Shown one piece after another: positions 21,593 through 29,553 of a stretch of DNA of 37,539 bases. Made by a program: the position numbers and the translations under genes. Origin of the DNA: Achromobacter piechaudii NBRC 102461 (GTDB lineage Bacteria; Pseudomonadota; Gammaproteobacteria; Burkholderiales; Burkholderiaceae_B); NCBI RefSeq assembly GCF_001571245.1, contig NZ_BCTK01000017.1, positions 1 to 37,539 of the forward strand, read 5' to 3'. Within the stretch, counting starts at the first letter, position 1. Every line of letters begins with the position of its first letter. The notes under the pieces were generated by a model that worked only from the letters and a program-made list of their open reading frames with translations, was not told the DNA's origin and ran no database searches.

Positions 21593-22528
21593 ATGGCAAA
21601 ACTCGCCAATTCTTTCGCCACGTTCGACGCGGTTGGCAACCGCGAATCCCTGTCGGACAAGATCTACACCATCTCGCCCGAAGAAACCCCCTTCGTATCG
21701 GTCATCGGCAAAGGCAAGGCCACGTCCGTGTACGAAGAATGGCAGACCGACGCGCTGGAAGCCGCCACCAACAACAAGGTGGTGCAGGGCAACGAGCCCA
21801 CTCCGAACGCGATCACTCCGACGACGCGCCTGGGCAACCGCACGCAGATCTCGGAAAAGACCTACGCGGTGACCGCCACGCAAGAAGCCGTCAACAAGGC
21901 CGGCCGCAAGTCCGAGGTGTCCTACCAGGACGTGAAAAAGATGGTCGAGCTCAAGCGTGACATCGAGTTCGCCGCCTTGCAGAACACCACGGCCATTGCA
22001 GCGGCTGACGCGGTGGCGCCGCAGTCGCGCGGCGTGCTGGGCTTCATCAAGACCAACACCAGCAAGGGCGCCACTGGCGTCGATCCCGATCCGGTGGCCA
22101 ACACCGCGCCCACGGACGGCACGCAGCGCGCCTTCACCGAGGCGTTGCTGAACGAAGCGGCCACCAAGGCCTGGGTGAGCGGTGGCAACCCCACGCTGCT
22201 GTTCTTGCCGGCCGCCCAGCGCCCGGTGTTCAGCGCGTTCAATGCCGGCGCGCAGAAGCAGTACGCCATCAAGGAAAAGGAGCTGACGGCCACGGTAGCC
22301 GTGTACGAAGGCGACTACGGCACCTACAAGGTCGTCAACAGCCGCTATCAGCGCGCCCGTGACGTCTTCGGCATCCAGCCGGACATGTGGGAAATCCTGA
22401 CTCTGCGGCCGTTCAACGCGCAGGAACTCGCCAAGACGGGCGACAACACCAAGAAGATGGTCAACACCGAGTGGACGCTGAAATGCGACAACGAGGCGGC
22501 CAACTTCGCGGTGCGCGACCTGACCTAA
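21593..22528 (+). CDS. Major capsid protein (SU10/DUF5309 type)
   Basis: This 311-residue protein matches the SU10-like major capsid family (DUF5309, HK97-type fold). Signatures are YTISPEETPFVSVIGKGKAT, EEWQTDALEAATNNKVVQGN, NRTQISEKTYAVTATQEAVN and the later DVFGIQPDMWEILTLRPFNA. The ATG at 21593 is preferred over an upstream in-frame start because it directly follows the scaffold gene by seven bases. The length is normal for the family. Confidence 0.92.
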   Translation: MAKLANSFATFDAVGNRESLSDKIYTISPEETPFVSVIGKGKATSVYEEWQTDALEAATNNKVVQGNEPTPNAITPTTRLGNRTQISEKTYAVTATQEAVNKAGRKSEVSYQDVKKMVELKRDIEFAALQNTTAIAAADAVAPQSRGVLGFIKTNTSKGATGVDPDPVANTAPTDGTQRAFTEALLNEAATKAWVSGGNPTLLFLPAAQRPVFSAFNAGAQKQYAIKEKELTATVAVYEGDYGTYKVVNSRYQRARDVFGIQPDMWEILTLRPFNAQELAKTGDNTKKMVNTEWTLKCDNEAANFAVRDLT

Positions 22529-22545
22529 CCAGCAGCTGAACCAGA

Positions 22546-22575
22546 GCCCCCTGGCTAATAACCGGGGGGCCTTTT
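22546..22575 (+). terminator. Terminator after the capsid gene
   Basis: GCCCCCTGG (22546-22554) pairs with CCGGGGGGC (22562-22570, one T-G wobble) around a seven-base loop, followed by CTTTTC. The tail ends two bases before the next ATG (22578), so the stem also covers the G-rich stretch that could serve as that gene's ribosome-binding site. Confidence 0.82.
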
Positions 22576-22577
22576 CT

Positions 22578-22892
22578 ATGGAAAAACACCTGCTCAGTGC
22601 GTCGCCAAGTTCCCGGACTTTCTTCCGGCGCGAGGACGACAAGATCGCCATCCAGACCGTAGCGGATGTCGAATCCGTGCTCAAGCTGACGCACGGCCTG
22701 CGCACGTCAGGGCAGACGCGCGCGGCGAACGGCGATCGGCACGTGGCCGAGATCCCCGTGGTGGTGCTGAACGCCTGGGCAGCCACTCGTGGCGTGACCT
22801 ACGACGCGATCATGCGTGACAACCGCCTGATGCGTGAGTTTCTGAACGACCCGGACAACAGCCAGTTTCGAGTGCACGGGGGCCGGGTATGA
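22578..22892 (+). CDS. Hypothetical head-tail region protein
   Basis: This 104-residue protein starts MEKHLLSASPSSRTFFRRED and continues DDKIAIQTVADVESVLKLTH, a pattern seen in small proteins that follow SU10-type capsid genes. The C-terminal half (VVVLNAWAATRGVTYDAIMR, REFLNDPDNSQFRVHGGRV) looks like a short alpha/beta fold. Its ribosome-binding site would be trapped in the capsid terminator stem, suggesting tuned expression. The stop overlaps the adaptor start. Confidence 0.75.
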   Translation: MEKHLLSASPSSRTFFRREDDKIAIQTVADVESVLKLTHGLRTSGQTRAANGDRHVAEIPVVVLNAWAATRGVTYDAIMRDNRLMREFLNDPDNSQFRVHGGRV

Positions 22893-23467
22893 GTTTCACG
22901 AATCTGGACGAACTGGTCGCGGCCGTGGGCCGCTGGATCAAGCGCAAGGACCTGGCCCCGGTGGTACCGGACTTCATCACCCTGTTTGAGGCGCGCGTGA
23001 ACCGCGTGCTGCGGACTTCCAACCAGCGCAAAGAGGCCGCGCTGGCCGTACTGAACAACCTTGCGCCCATGCCGGAAGACTGGCTTGAGGCGATCACGGT
23101 GGACGACGGCAAGGATGAGCTGCGCTATATGACGTCGTTGCAATACGGCCCTTCTCAGTCCGACAGCGGCTTCTATGCCATCGAGGGAAGCGCCATCCGT
23201 GTCTCGGGGAACACCGGGACGTTGAACGTCCGCTACTACGCCAAGATTCCGCCGCTCGGGGTCCTGAACCCGACGAATTGGCTCCTTGCCAATCACCCCG
23301 ACGCCTACCTGTTTGGTGTGCTGACCGAGGCCGAACCCTACCTGGTCAACGATGCGCGCATGGCGCTCTGGAAGGATCGCGGGGATACCGCTATCCAGGG
23401 CATTCAGATGGCGGACGACCAGGCGAGATTCGCCGGCGGCTCGCTCGAAATCACAACCCCGAGGTAA
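22889..23467 (+). CDS. Neck adaptor protein (SU10 type)
   Basis: This 192-residue protein fits the podoviral adaptor family that binds below the portal. The opening TNLDELVAAVGRWIKRKDLA, VVPDFITLFEARVNRVLRTS and later HPDAYLFGVLTEAEPYLVND are typical. It sits between head and tail genes as expected. The ATG overlaps the previous stop. Confidence 0.85.
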   Translation: MSFTNLDELVAAVGRWIKRKDLAPVVPDFITLFEARVNRVLRTSNQRKEAALAVLNNLAPMPEDWLEAITVDDGKDELRYMTSLQYGPSQSDSGFYAIEGSAIRVSGNTGTLNVRYYAKIPPLGVLNPTNWLLANHPDAYLFGVLTEAEPYLVNDARMALWKDRGDTAIQGIQMADDQARFAGGSLEITTPR

Positions 23468-23469
23468 AT

Positions 23470-25476
23470 ATGGCCGTCGAGAACACCAAGTACATCGCGG
23501 GCCTGAATGCGTCACTGCCCACGGGGAATGACCCGAAGAGCCAAGGCGACGATCATCTGCGCTTGCTCAAGACCGTCTTGCAGCAGGTATTCGGCGGATT
23601 TCCTGGCGAAGTTGTCGTGGCTGGAACCGAGGCGGCCGGAGCGACTGTCAACGACTACCAGGTGACGATCACTCCTGCGTTGACGGCTTACGCGGCGAAC
23701 ACCATCGTCGTATTCCGATCCACGCACGAGAACACTGGACCGGCCACGCTTCGCGTTAGCGATTTGTCCACGAAGCCCCTTCTTTCGCCGCAGGGCACTG
23801 CTTTGCGTGCCAAGACCCTGACCGCCAACACGTGGGCACTCGCCGCGTATGACGGGACCAATTTCCGGTTGTTGACCGCAAACAGCCAGGCCATCTACGA
23901 CTACGTCGACCAAACCGCGTTCAGCGCCGCGCTTCCGCAACAAGCCGGAAACGGCGGCAGCGTGCTGCGGACTGATGGAGCGTCGGCGAAGTGGGGCGCG
24001 CCGTTTCCGTCTGGGGTACTCGCCGCTGTCAGCGATGGTGTCGCCAATGCCGATAGTGCCTTTGCGGCCCTCGAAGCGGGCACGGTCGGGCAGGAGATCG
24101 ACCTTGGCGGTAAAACCTTCGTTGTGACCGCGCGGCCGACCAAGAACAATTACGTCAACGGGGTGTTCAAGGAGTCGGGTAATACGCGCCTCGCAGCACC
24201 CTTCAAGACGGTACTGGTCCCGCGCCCTCACGTCTCATATTTTGGCGGCCAGTTGCGAGCGCTGAAGGATGCGCTGGCGGATCCGACTTTTCAGATGATC
24301 GTTGTGCCCATGATGGGGGACTCCAGAACGTGGGGCCGGACATTGCCGGAGAATTTCGCCTCCACCCCTCGCAACGGGGATTTGGCTGACCCGCGAGACG
24401 GGTACGCGTCTGATTCATGGGTTAACCAGTTCAAGAGGCACATCGGGCGTCGATATTTCAATAATGCAGTGCCTGAGTTGTCGAACTGGTCTATTTCGCC
24501 GTCCGGCCAATCGACGGCCAAGTTCAAAAAGACCATCCAGCTATACACCGGCAAGGCGAACGATCCCACCAGCATCACGGGCGTGGCTAAGACGATGGCC
24601 CCTTTTTCTGATCCGGTGATTGGGGCCAGCTCGCAGGTTGAGGAAGTTTCAAGCCTGGACGCGCTTCTCGGGTGGCAACACCGGCTCAGGCTGGGATCAG
24701 CGGCGGGCACGGTGTCGCTCTCTTTTCCGTTCACCGGCACCGAATTCACCATCGTCTATTCGTCGCTTGGAACGTTGGCCGCAGACCTTGAGGTCCAGTT
24801 GAACGGAGTGTCTGTCACAACGTTTTATACCGGCGACAACGGAACTTCCTATCAAAACCGGAAAAAGATCACGCTGCCATCTTTCGCGCGCAACGCGACG
24901 GTCACGCTGATAGCCCGATATCCAGGGGCCTACACCGTTGTCAAATCGGTGTACCTGGAAGCGGTCGAAATCGAAAAAACCTGCGTCATCATCAATCAAG
25001 GCGTCATTGGCGCGGACGCGCTTCGGTACGGGCAATTGAACTTCGGCGGGTCTGGATCAGTGGGCCCGTCTATCGTCGACGCGCAAACGAGCTTCGCATT
25101 TTTGGATCTCGGGACCAACGATCGCGCCAACTATTGGCCGACAGCGCGCGCGCAGCCTAATGGCCGGAACAATTTCCGGAGGAACCTGGAGAACATTATT
25201 GATCGCGTATTGCAGATCAATAGTGCGGTAAAGCTGGTCTTGATGAATGCTGCTCCCGCAGAGAACGAATCACCTTCGGCGTATTCCTTCACCATGCAGG
25301 ACGTCCGGGACACGGTGCGCCTGATTGGCAAGGGGCGCAGCCTTGACGTGATCGACAACTACTCGCCGTTTGTGGACCTTGATTTGAGTGCGACCCTCGC
25401 TGACGGGCTGCATGAAAACCTGCTTGGCCACTCGGTTCATGCCGACAACATAATCGGCGCCTTCGAGCAGGCATAG
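23470..25476 (+). CDS. Tail spike/fibre with SGNH esterase domain
   Basis: This 668-residue protein starts at 23470 (GAGG upstream). Residues 1-200 are a podoviral fibre N terminus (GNDPKSQGDDHLRLLKTVLQ), with a Gly/Ala-rich linker. From about 275 an SGNH hydrolase follows: block I GDS (283-285) in MMGDSRTWG, block II NQGVIG (509-514), block III GTND (548-551) in FLDLGTNDRANY and block V DGLH (645-648). Ser285, Asp645 and His648 form the expected triad. GDS and GTND lie about 263 residues apart, leaving room for a beta-rich insert (about 340-495). It probably deacetylates or deacylates a host surface polysaccharide during attachment. DNA here looks less GC-biased than its flanks. Confidence 0.88.
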   Translation: MAVENTKYIAGLNASLPTGNDPKSQGDDHLRLLKTVLQQVFGGFPGEVVVAGTEAAGATVNDYQVTITPALTAYAANTIVVFRSTHENTGPATLRVSDLSTKPLLSPQGTALRAKTLTANTWALAAYDGTNFRLLTANSQAIYDYVDQTAFSAALPQQAGNGGSVLRTDGASAKWGAPFPSGVLAAVSDGVANADSAFAALEAGTVGQEIDLGGKTFVVTARPTKNNYVNGVFKESGNTRLAAPFKTVLVPRPHVSYFGGQLRALKDALADPTFQMIVVPMMGDSRTWGRTLPENFASTPRNGDLADPRDGYASDSWVNQFKRHIGRRYFNNAVPELSNWSISPSGQSTAKFKKTIQLYTGKANDPTSITGVAKTMAPFSDPVIGASSQVEEVSSLDALLGWQHRLRLGSAAGTVSLSFPFTGTEFTIVYSSLGTLAADLEVQLNGVSVTTFYTGDNGTSYQNRKKITLPSFARNATVTLIARYPGAYTVVKSVYLEAVEIEKTCVIINQGVIGADALRYGQLNFGGSGSVGPSIVDAQTSFAFLDLGTNDRANYWPTARAQPNGRNNFRRNLENIIDRVLQINSAVKLVLMNAAPAENESPSAYSFTMQDVRDTVRLIGKGRSLDVIDNYSPFVDLDLSATLADGLHENLLGHSVHADNIIGAFEQA

Positions 25477-25479
25477 GAC

Positions 25480-27021
25480 ATGAGCATGATCCCCTTCCGG
25501 AACATGGGCATGGGCCTGAATTTCGACGGCTTCCCGCATGAGTTGACTGCGCAGGAGTGGTCCGGCGGACGGAACATTCGATTCCGCAATGGATACACGG
25601 AGAAGTTCACCGGCGACACGCGGGTACACGGGGACCTGCTGGCCGCGCCGTATGGACTGTTCCCCATGCAAGGAACCCTTGGGCGCTTCTGGGTATATGC
25701 AGGGCTGCAAAAACTGGTGGCTACTCGCAACTCCGATCACTATGACCTCACGCGCACGACGGGGCCATACACCGGCACCGAGGACGATCGCTGGAGTGGT
25801 GGCGTGCTGTCGGGCGTGCTGGTGGTCAACAACGGTGTCGATGTTCCGCAGTATTGGGGCGGCGACCCTGCGGTAAAGGCCGCGGACTTGCCGGCATGGC
25901 CGGCTACGCTGCGCACGAAGATTTTGCGCCCTTTCCGCAATTTCCTTTTCGCCTTGAACAACACGGACGGCGGGACCCGACTTCCATACGGAGTCCGCTG
26001 GTCCCATCCTGCCGATCCAGGGACGTTGCCTGTTTCCTGGGACCTCGCAGACCCTACAAAAGATGCCGGCGAATTTGACCTCGCTGATACCGAAGACCTG
26101 ATTGTCGATGCCGTACCGCTTGGCGATCGGCTGATCGTCTACAAGGAAAACAGCATTTGGGCGCTGGACTATGTAGGAGCACCGTACATATGGAGCCGCA
26201 AGGCGATTGATAAGACCGTCGGCGCGCTGGCTATGAACTGCGTTGCTGTCTATGCAGGCGGGCACTTGGTGCTGACCCAGGGCGATGTGGTGAGTTTCGA
26301 CGGCTCGACGGTTACGTCAATTGCCGACGGGCGCGTGCGCCAGTGGCTATTCAACAACCTTGACGCCGAACACTATGACCGCTCCTTTGCCGTATCAAAC
26401 CTGTATCGGAACGAGGCATGGTTTTGCGTTCCATCGGCGGGGTCGGAATGGCCGGATGTCGCACTGATATGGAATTGGAAGGATGGCACGTGGTCGATAC
26501 GGGATATCGAACAGGCGTCCACTGGCGCAGTGGGAACAGTGGTTTATGACTTCGGGAATTCCTGGAATAGCGACCCTGAGCCTTGGGTTACGGATGACAC
26601 GGTGTGGAACCAGTACTCCTACACCGAAGCAGCGCCTCGTGTAATTCTGGCCACGGCGGTGGGTCAAAAGCTCTCGTTGCAGGACGTTGGGAAAACTCAC
26701 GAGGGCGAGCCGATGGTATGCCGCGTTGAGAAGACAGGAATGTCCTTTGACGTGCCCGAAAAGATCAAGTACTGCAAGGGTGTGCGCCCGCGCATCGAGG
26801 CGAACCCCGGGACTCAGATCAACATTTATCTGGGCGCTCAAGACGATCTTGAGCAGGCGGTGGAATGGAATGCGCCGGTACCCTTTATCGTCGGTCAGGA
26901 TCTGAGGGTCGACGATGAAGTGTCAGGCCGCTACCTGGCCGTGCGTTTCGAGTCGACAACGATCGTTTCCTGGCGCATGAAGCAGTTCGACATGGACGTA
27001 GACGTCCTGGGGGGCTACTGA
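25480..27021 (+). CDS. Tail nozzle/hub-like protein
   Basis: This 513-residue, beta-rich protein resembles podoviral tail-tube nozzle proteins (P22 gp10-like) in size and place. It has repeated propeller-like segments (YAGGHLVLTQGDVVSFDGST, VALIWNWKDGTWSIRDIEQA) and opens FRNMGMGLNFDGFPHELTAQ. It should form the lower tail and hold DNA before ejection. The match is by architecture and context, not by a unique motif. Confidence 0.75.
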   Translation: MSMIPFRNMGMGLNFDGFPHELTAQEWSGGRNIRFRNGYTEKFTGDTRVHGDLLAAPYGLFPMQGTLGRFWVYAGLQKLVATRNSDHYDLTRTTGPYTGTEDDRWSGGVLSGVLVVNNGVDVPQYWGGDPAVKAADLPAWPATLRTKILRPFRNFLFALNNTDGGTRLPYGVRWSHPADPGTLPVSWDLADPTKDAGEFDLADTEDLIVDAVPLGDRLIVYKENSIWALDYVGAPYIWSRKAIDKTVGALAMNCVAVYAGGHLVLTQGDVVSFDGSTVTSIADGRVRQWLFNNLDAEHYDRSFAVSNLYRNEAWFCVPSAGSEWPDVALIWNWKDGTWSIRDIEQASTGAVGTVVYDFGNSWNSDPEPWVTDDTVWNQYSYTEAAPRVILATAVGQKLSLQDVGKTHEGEPMVCRVEKTGMSFDVPEKIKYCKGVRPRIEANPGTQINIYLGAQDDLEQAVEWNAPVPFIVGQDLRVDDEVSGRYLAVRFESTTIVSWRMKQFDMDVDVLGGY

Positions 27022-27263
27022 TGGCATACGCGCCAGGAGACGTCCCCTCCGGATATGACGCCATGTTCTTGCAGCGCGAGCTGATCAAGATCCGCGAAGC
27101 AATGGATGGCCAGAGCCAATTCTTGTTTTTGGCCGCGCAAAAGGAGCCGCCGGCCAAGCCGCGCGACGGCATGGTTGTTCTCGCACTTGGCGCGCCAACC
27201 TGGGATCCAGGGGAAGGGGCTGGGTATTACGGATACCTGGGAGGCGTATGGACGAAGCTGTGA
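27021..27263 (+). CDS. Small tail-associated protein
   Basis: This 80-residue protein begins at an ATG overlapping the nozzle stop. It is helical at first (GYDAMFLQRELIKIREAMDG), then ends in a compact beta motif: DGMVVLALGAPTWDPGEGAG, YYGYLGGVWTKL. This ending is typical of small phage tail proteins that cap or connect fibres. The assignment is tentative. Confidence 0.7.
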   Translation: MAYAPGDVPSGYDAMFLQRELIKIREAMDGQSQFLFLAAQKEPPAKPRDGMVVLALGAPTWDPGEGAGYYGYLGGVWTKL

Positions 27264-27673
27264 TCCGCATCCAGGGTGTCCCCTCGTCGTCCGTGGATCT
27301 TGTGTGGCCGGATGTTCGAAGCTGGATTGCTGCCGCGCTTGCCGAAGGGAAATCGCTGGAGTCGATCGATGACGTCCGGGCGCTGATCGTAAATCAGGAC
27401 TACCAATTGTGGACCGTCCACGCGCCCGGCCTGGTCGCCGCGTTCGTAACTCGCATCGCCACCGCTTCAAACGGGTCTGCCCTGGTGGCGGTATGCCTCG
27501 GCGGCCAGGGCATGAATGAATGGCTCTTCGCGGTCGAGGACGTTATATCGAATTTTGCCCGGTCGAAGGGTTGCCGGCGCGTCTGCCTGCACGGACGCCG
27601 TGGCTGGACACGTCAGCTTGCCTCCTATGGGTGGGCTGAAGAATCAGTGAATGTGACAAAGGAACTTCAATGA
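27248..27673 (+). CDS. GNAT-fold-like virion-region protein
   Basis: This 141-residue protein resembles GNAT acetyltransferase-like proteins found near podoviral internal-protein genes. It contains central strands (VAAFVTRIATASNGSALVAV), CLGGQGMNEWLFAVEDVISN and the final RRVCLHGRRGWTRQLASYGW, as in the GNAT C-terminal beta-bulge region. The start at 27248 has GGAGG and overlaps the previous gene. Whether it has enzymatic activity cannot be told; it may be structural. Confidence 0.65.
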   Translation: MDEAVIRIQGVPSSSVDLVWPDVRSWIAAALAEGKSLESIDDVRALIVNQDYQLWTVHAPGLVAAFVTRIATASNGSALVAVCLGGQGMNEWLFAVEDVISNFARSKGCRRVCLHGRRGWTRQLASYGWAEESVNVTKELQ

Positions 27674-28806
27674 GCAAAGGCGGCGGCGGCGGCGGCACGC
27701 AGACCACGAAGTCGGAACCGTGGTCGGGCGTTCAAGATTACCTCACCGGGAAGGGCGGGCAAACTACCACCAGTTTGCGGCCGGGGGCAAAGCCGGTTGG
27801 GTATAGCGATGGGTACGGCGGGGATCCCGGTGGCTATGGGTCTGGTGAGGGCGGCGGTGGCTTTGCGTATCGCGGATCGCCCATCTATTCCGCAGACGAC
27901 TACATCACCACGACAAGCCCTGGCACGCCTGGGATCTATGGAGAGGCCGCCAAGCTCTATCAGCAGGGCGGATGGACTCCCGAGATGCAGGGTATTACTG
28001 ACCAGTGGTTGGCAACGCTTCAAGGGCGTCAAGCCACCAACCCCCAGTATTCTCAGAACGTGCTGAATACGGGTAATTCGATGCTATCCGGGGAAGGCTC
28101 CCAAGTGGATTTGGCCGCCGCGCGTGCAGCGCAAGGCGCGCTAGATCCCACTACGGCACTTCAACAATTGCTGTCTGGCCAGGTCAACAATCCCTACTTG
28201 GACGAACAGATCGCGGCACTGGGTAAGGACCTATCCAGCAACTTCCTTGAGAACGTCGCACCCGGCATGCGCTCTGGCGCGGTGGCGGCGGGCGGATTCG
28301 GCGGCTCCCGGCAAGGCATCGTCGAAGGTCTTGGTGCTCAAGGTGTCTCCGACGCTCTTGGAACGCAGGCCGCAAACCTGCGCGGCTCGGCATTTGAGAA
28401 CGCGCAGAACCGCATGCAACAAGTGGCGACCGGCCTCAACGATCAAGCCGCCACGGTTGCGCAAAACAATGTCAACAACCGCCTCAACTACGCCAACATG
28501 GGGTCGAATTTGCTCACGCAGGGCAACGCACTACAGGCTGCTGACGATGCGCGTTATCAACAGATGCTGTCCCTGCTTGGCGCAGGCGACGCCTTCAACT
28601 GGTCCAACCTCGGTAACTATGCGTCGATCGTGTCGCCAGGGGCCGGTATCGGGGGAACCAGCACGTCGTCGGGCGGTGGGTCCAACCCGATCGCCGGCGG
28701 CCTGGGTGGTGCGCTCGCTGGTGGGGCCATCGGCAATAGTATGGGCGGCATGGGCGGGTATGGTGCTGCCATTGGCGGCGGCCTGGGCTTGTTGAGCGCC
28801 TTGTGA
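27670..28806 (+). CDS. Internal virion (ejection) protein, Gly-rich
   Basis: This 378-residue protein has Gly-rich ends and a helical middle (about 95-290). It opens SKGGGGGGTQTTKSEPWSGV and contains NPYLDEQIAALGKDLSSNFL, GMRSGAVAAGGFGGSRQGIV and a Gly/Ala membrane-like tail. This pattern is typical of podoviral internal proteins released with DNA to form a channel across the cell envelope. First of four such genes. Confidence 0.78.
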   Translation: MSKGGGGGGTQTTKSEPWSGVQDYLTGKGGQTTTSLRPGAKPVGYSDGYGGDPGGYGSGEGGGGFAYRGSPIYSADDYITTTSPGTPGIYGEAAKLYQQGGWTPEMQGITDQWLATLQGRQATNPQYSQNVLNTGNSMLSGEGSQVDLAAARAAQGALDPTTALQQLLSGQVNNPYLDEQIAALGKDLSSNFLENVAPGMRSGAVAAGGFGGSRQGIVEGLGAQGVSDALGTQAANLRGSAFENAQNRMQQVATGLNDQAATVAQNNVNNRLNYANMGSNLLTQGNALQAADDARYQQMLSLLGAGDAFNWSNLGNYASIVSPGAGIGGTSTSSGGGSNPIAGGLGGALAGGAIGNSMGGMGGYGAAIGGGLGLLSAL

Positions 28807-28813
28807 GGACAGC

Positions 28814-29545
28814 ATGAACACGACACTAAGCCCTCAGTTGATCCAATCCCTCAATACTGCCGGCCAGACGGCGGACGCCGCACGCCGCCAGCGCGAAATG
28901 CTGCTTGCCCAGCAAGCGCAGCGTCAGCAGCAGGAACAGCAGCAGCAAGGTTCTATGAATATGAACCTGGCGCGCCAGTTTTTGCCCAAAGCGGCCAGCA
29001 ACAACGCCGCGTTGGGGTCAACGGAGGGGATGACAGGCGTTTGGGGGCCTGTTGGCGGCGGTGGTCTTGGCGGTCTCGGAGGGATGAGCGTGTCTCCAGC
29101 CTTCGCCACGGGTGGCGCCGCGACTTCCGGGGTTGGTGCTGGCGGCACGCTGGGCGCGTTTGCTGAAGGTGGCGCGGGTGGACTCGGCGGTCTGGGTGGT
29201 GGAACGTCTGCGGCGGGCGGTGCGGGCGCTGCTGGTGGCACCGCCGCACTGGGCGCGACGGGTATCGGCGCTCTCATCCTGGCAGGAATCGCAAACGAAA
29301 ACTACGCGAAGCAAAACGGTTATCGCCGCAGCGGCTCGGACTATTACAAGGACCTCGCAACGGGCCGTGTACTGAGTCAGGACGTCGACAATCGATGGGC
29401 TCCGATGCTGTTCGGCAAGAACGACCGTATGGGCCTCGGCAAAGACATGTCGTTTGCTGCTGACCTTGGCTCTTTCCAGTTTGGGAAGGCATTCAAGGAT
29501 CTGAAAGGAAGCTCGCTTCTCACCGGCTTCGGCCTTTTCAAGTAG
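28814..29545 (+). CDS. Internal virion protein, Gln/Gly-rich
   Basis: This 243-residue protein has a Gln-rich helix near the N terminus (LLAQQAQRQQQEQQQQ), a long Gly/Ala-rich, membrane-active-looking middle (about 75-160) ending in GIGALILAGIANENYAKQNG and a mixed C-terminal part. It follows the first ejection protein by seven bases with GAGGACAGC as ribosome-binding site. It is likely an ejectosome part. Confidence 0.72.
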   Translation: MNTTLSPQLIQSLNTAGQTADAARRQREMLLAQQAQRQQQEQQQQGSMNMNLARQFLPKAASNNAALGSTEGMTGVWGPVGGGGLGGLGGMSVSPAFATGGAATSGVGAGGTLGAFAEGGAGGLGGLGGGTSAAGGAGAAGGTAALGATGIGALILAGIANENYAKQNGYRRSGSDYYKDLATGRVLSQDVDNRWAPMLFGKNDRMGLGKDMSFAADLGSFQFGKAFKDLKGSSLLTGFGLFK

Positions 29546-29553
29546 AGGAAAAC

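Noticed and set aside
20596..21660. Long minus-strand frame opposite the scaffold gene
   Set aside because: It is a Leu/Gly/Val-rich mirror of the acidic scaffold gene and has no family features; the plus-strand gene fits the head module.
21563..22786. Long minus-strand frame opposite the capsid gene
   Set aside because: The plus strand encodes a clear capsid protein with terminator; the minus frame is Arg/Gly/Val-rich without motifs.
23470..25476. Possible diversity-generating retroelement target
   Set aside because: Bordetella phages are known for such systems, but no reverse transcriptase gene, C-type-lectin fibre end or adenine-variable repeat pair was seen here.
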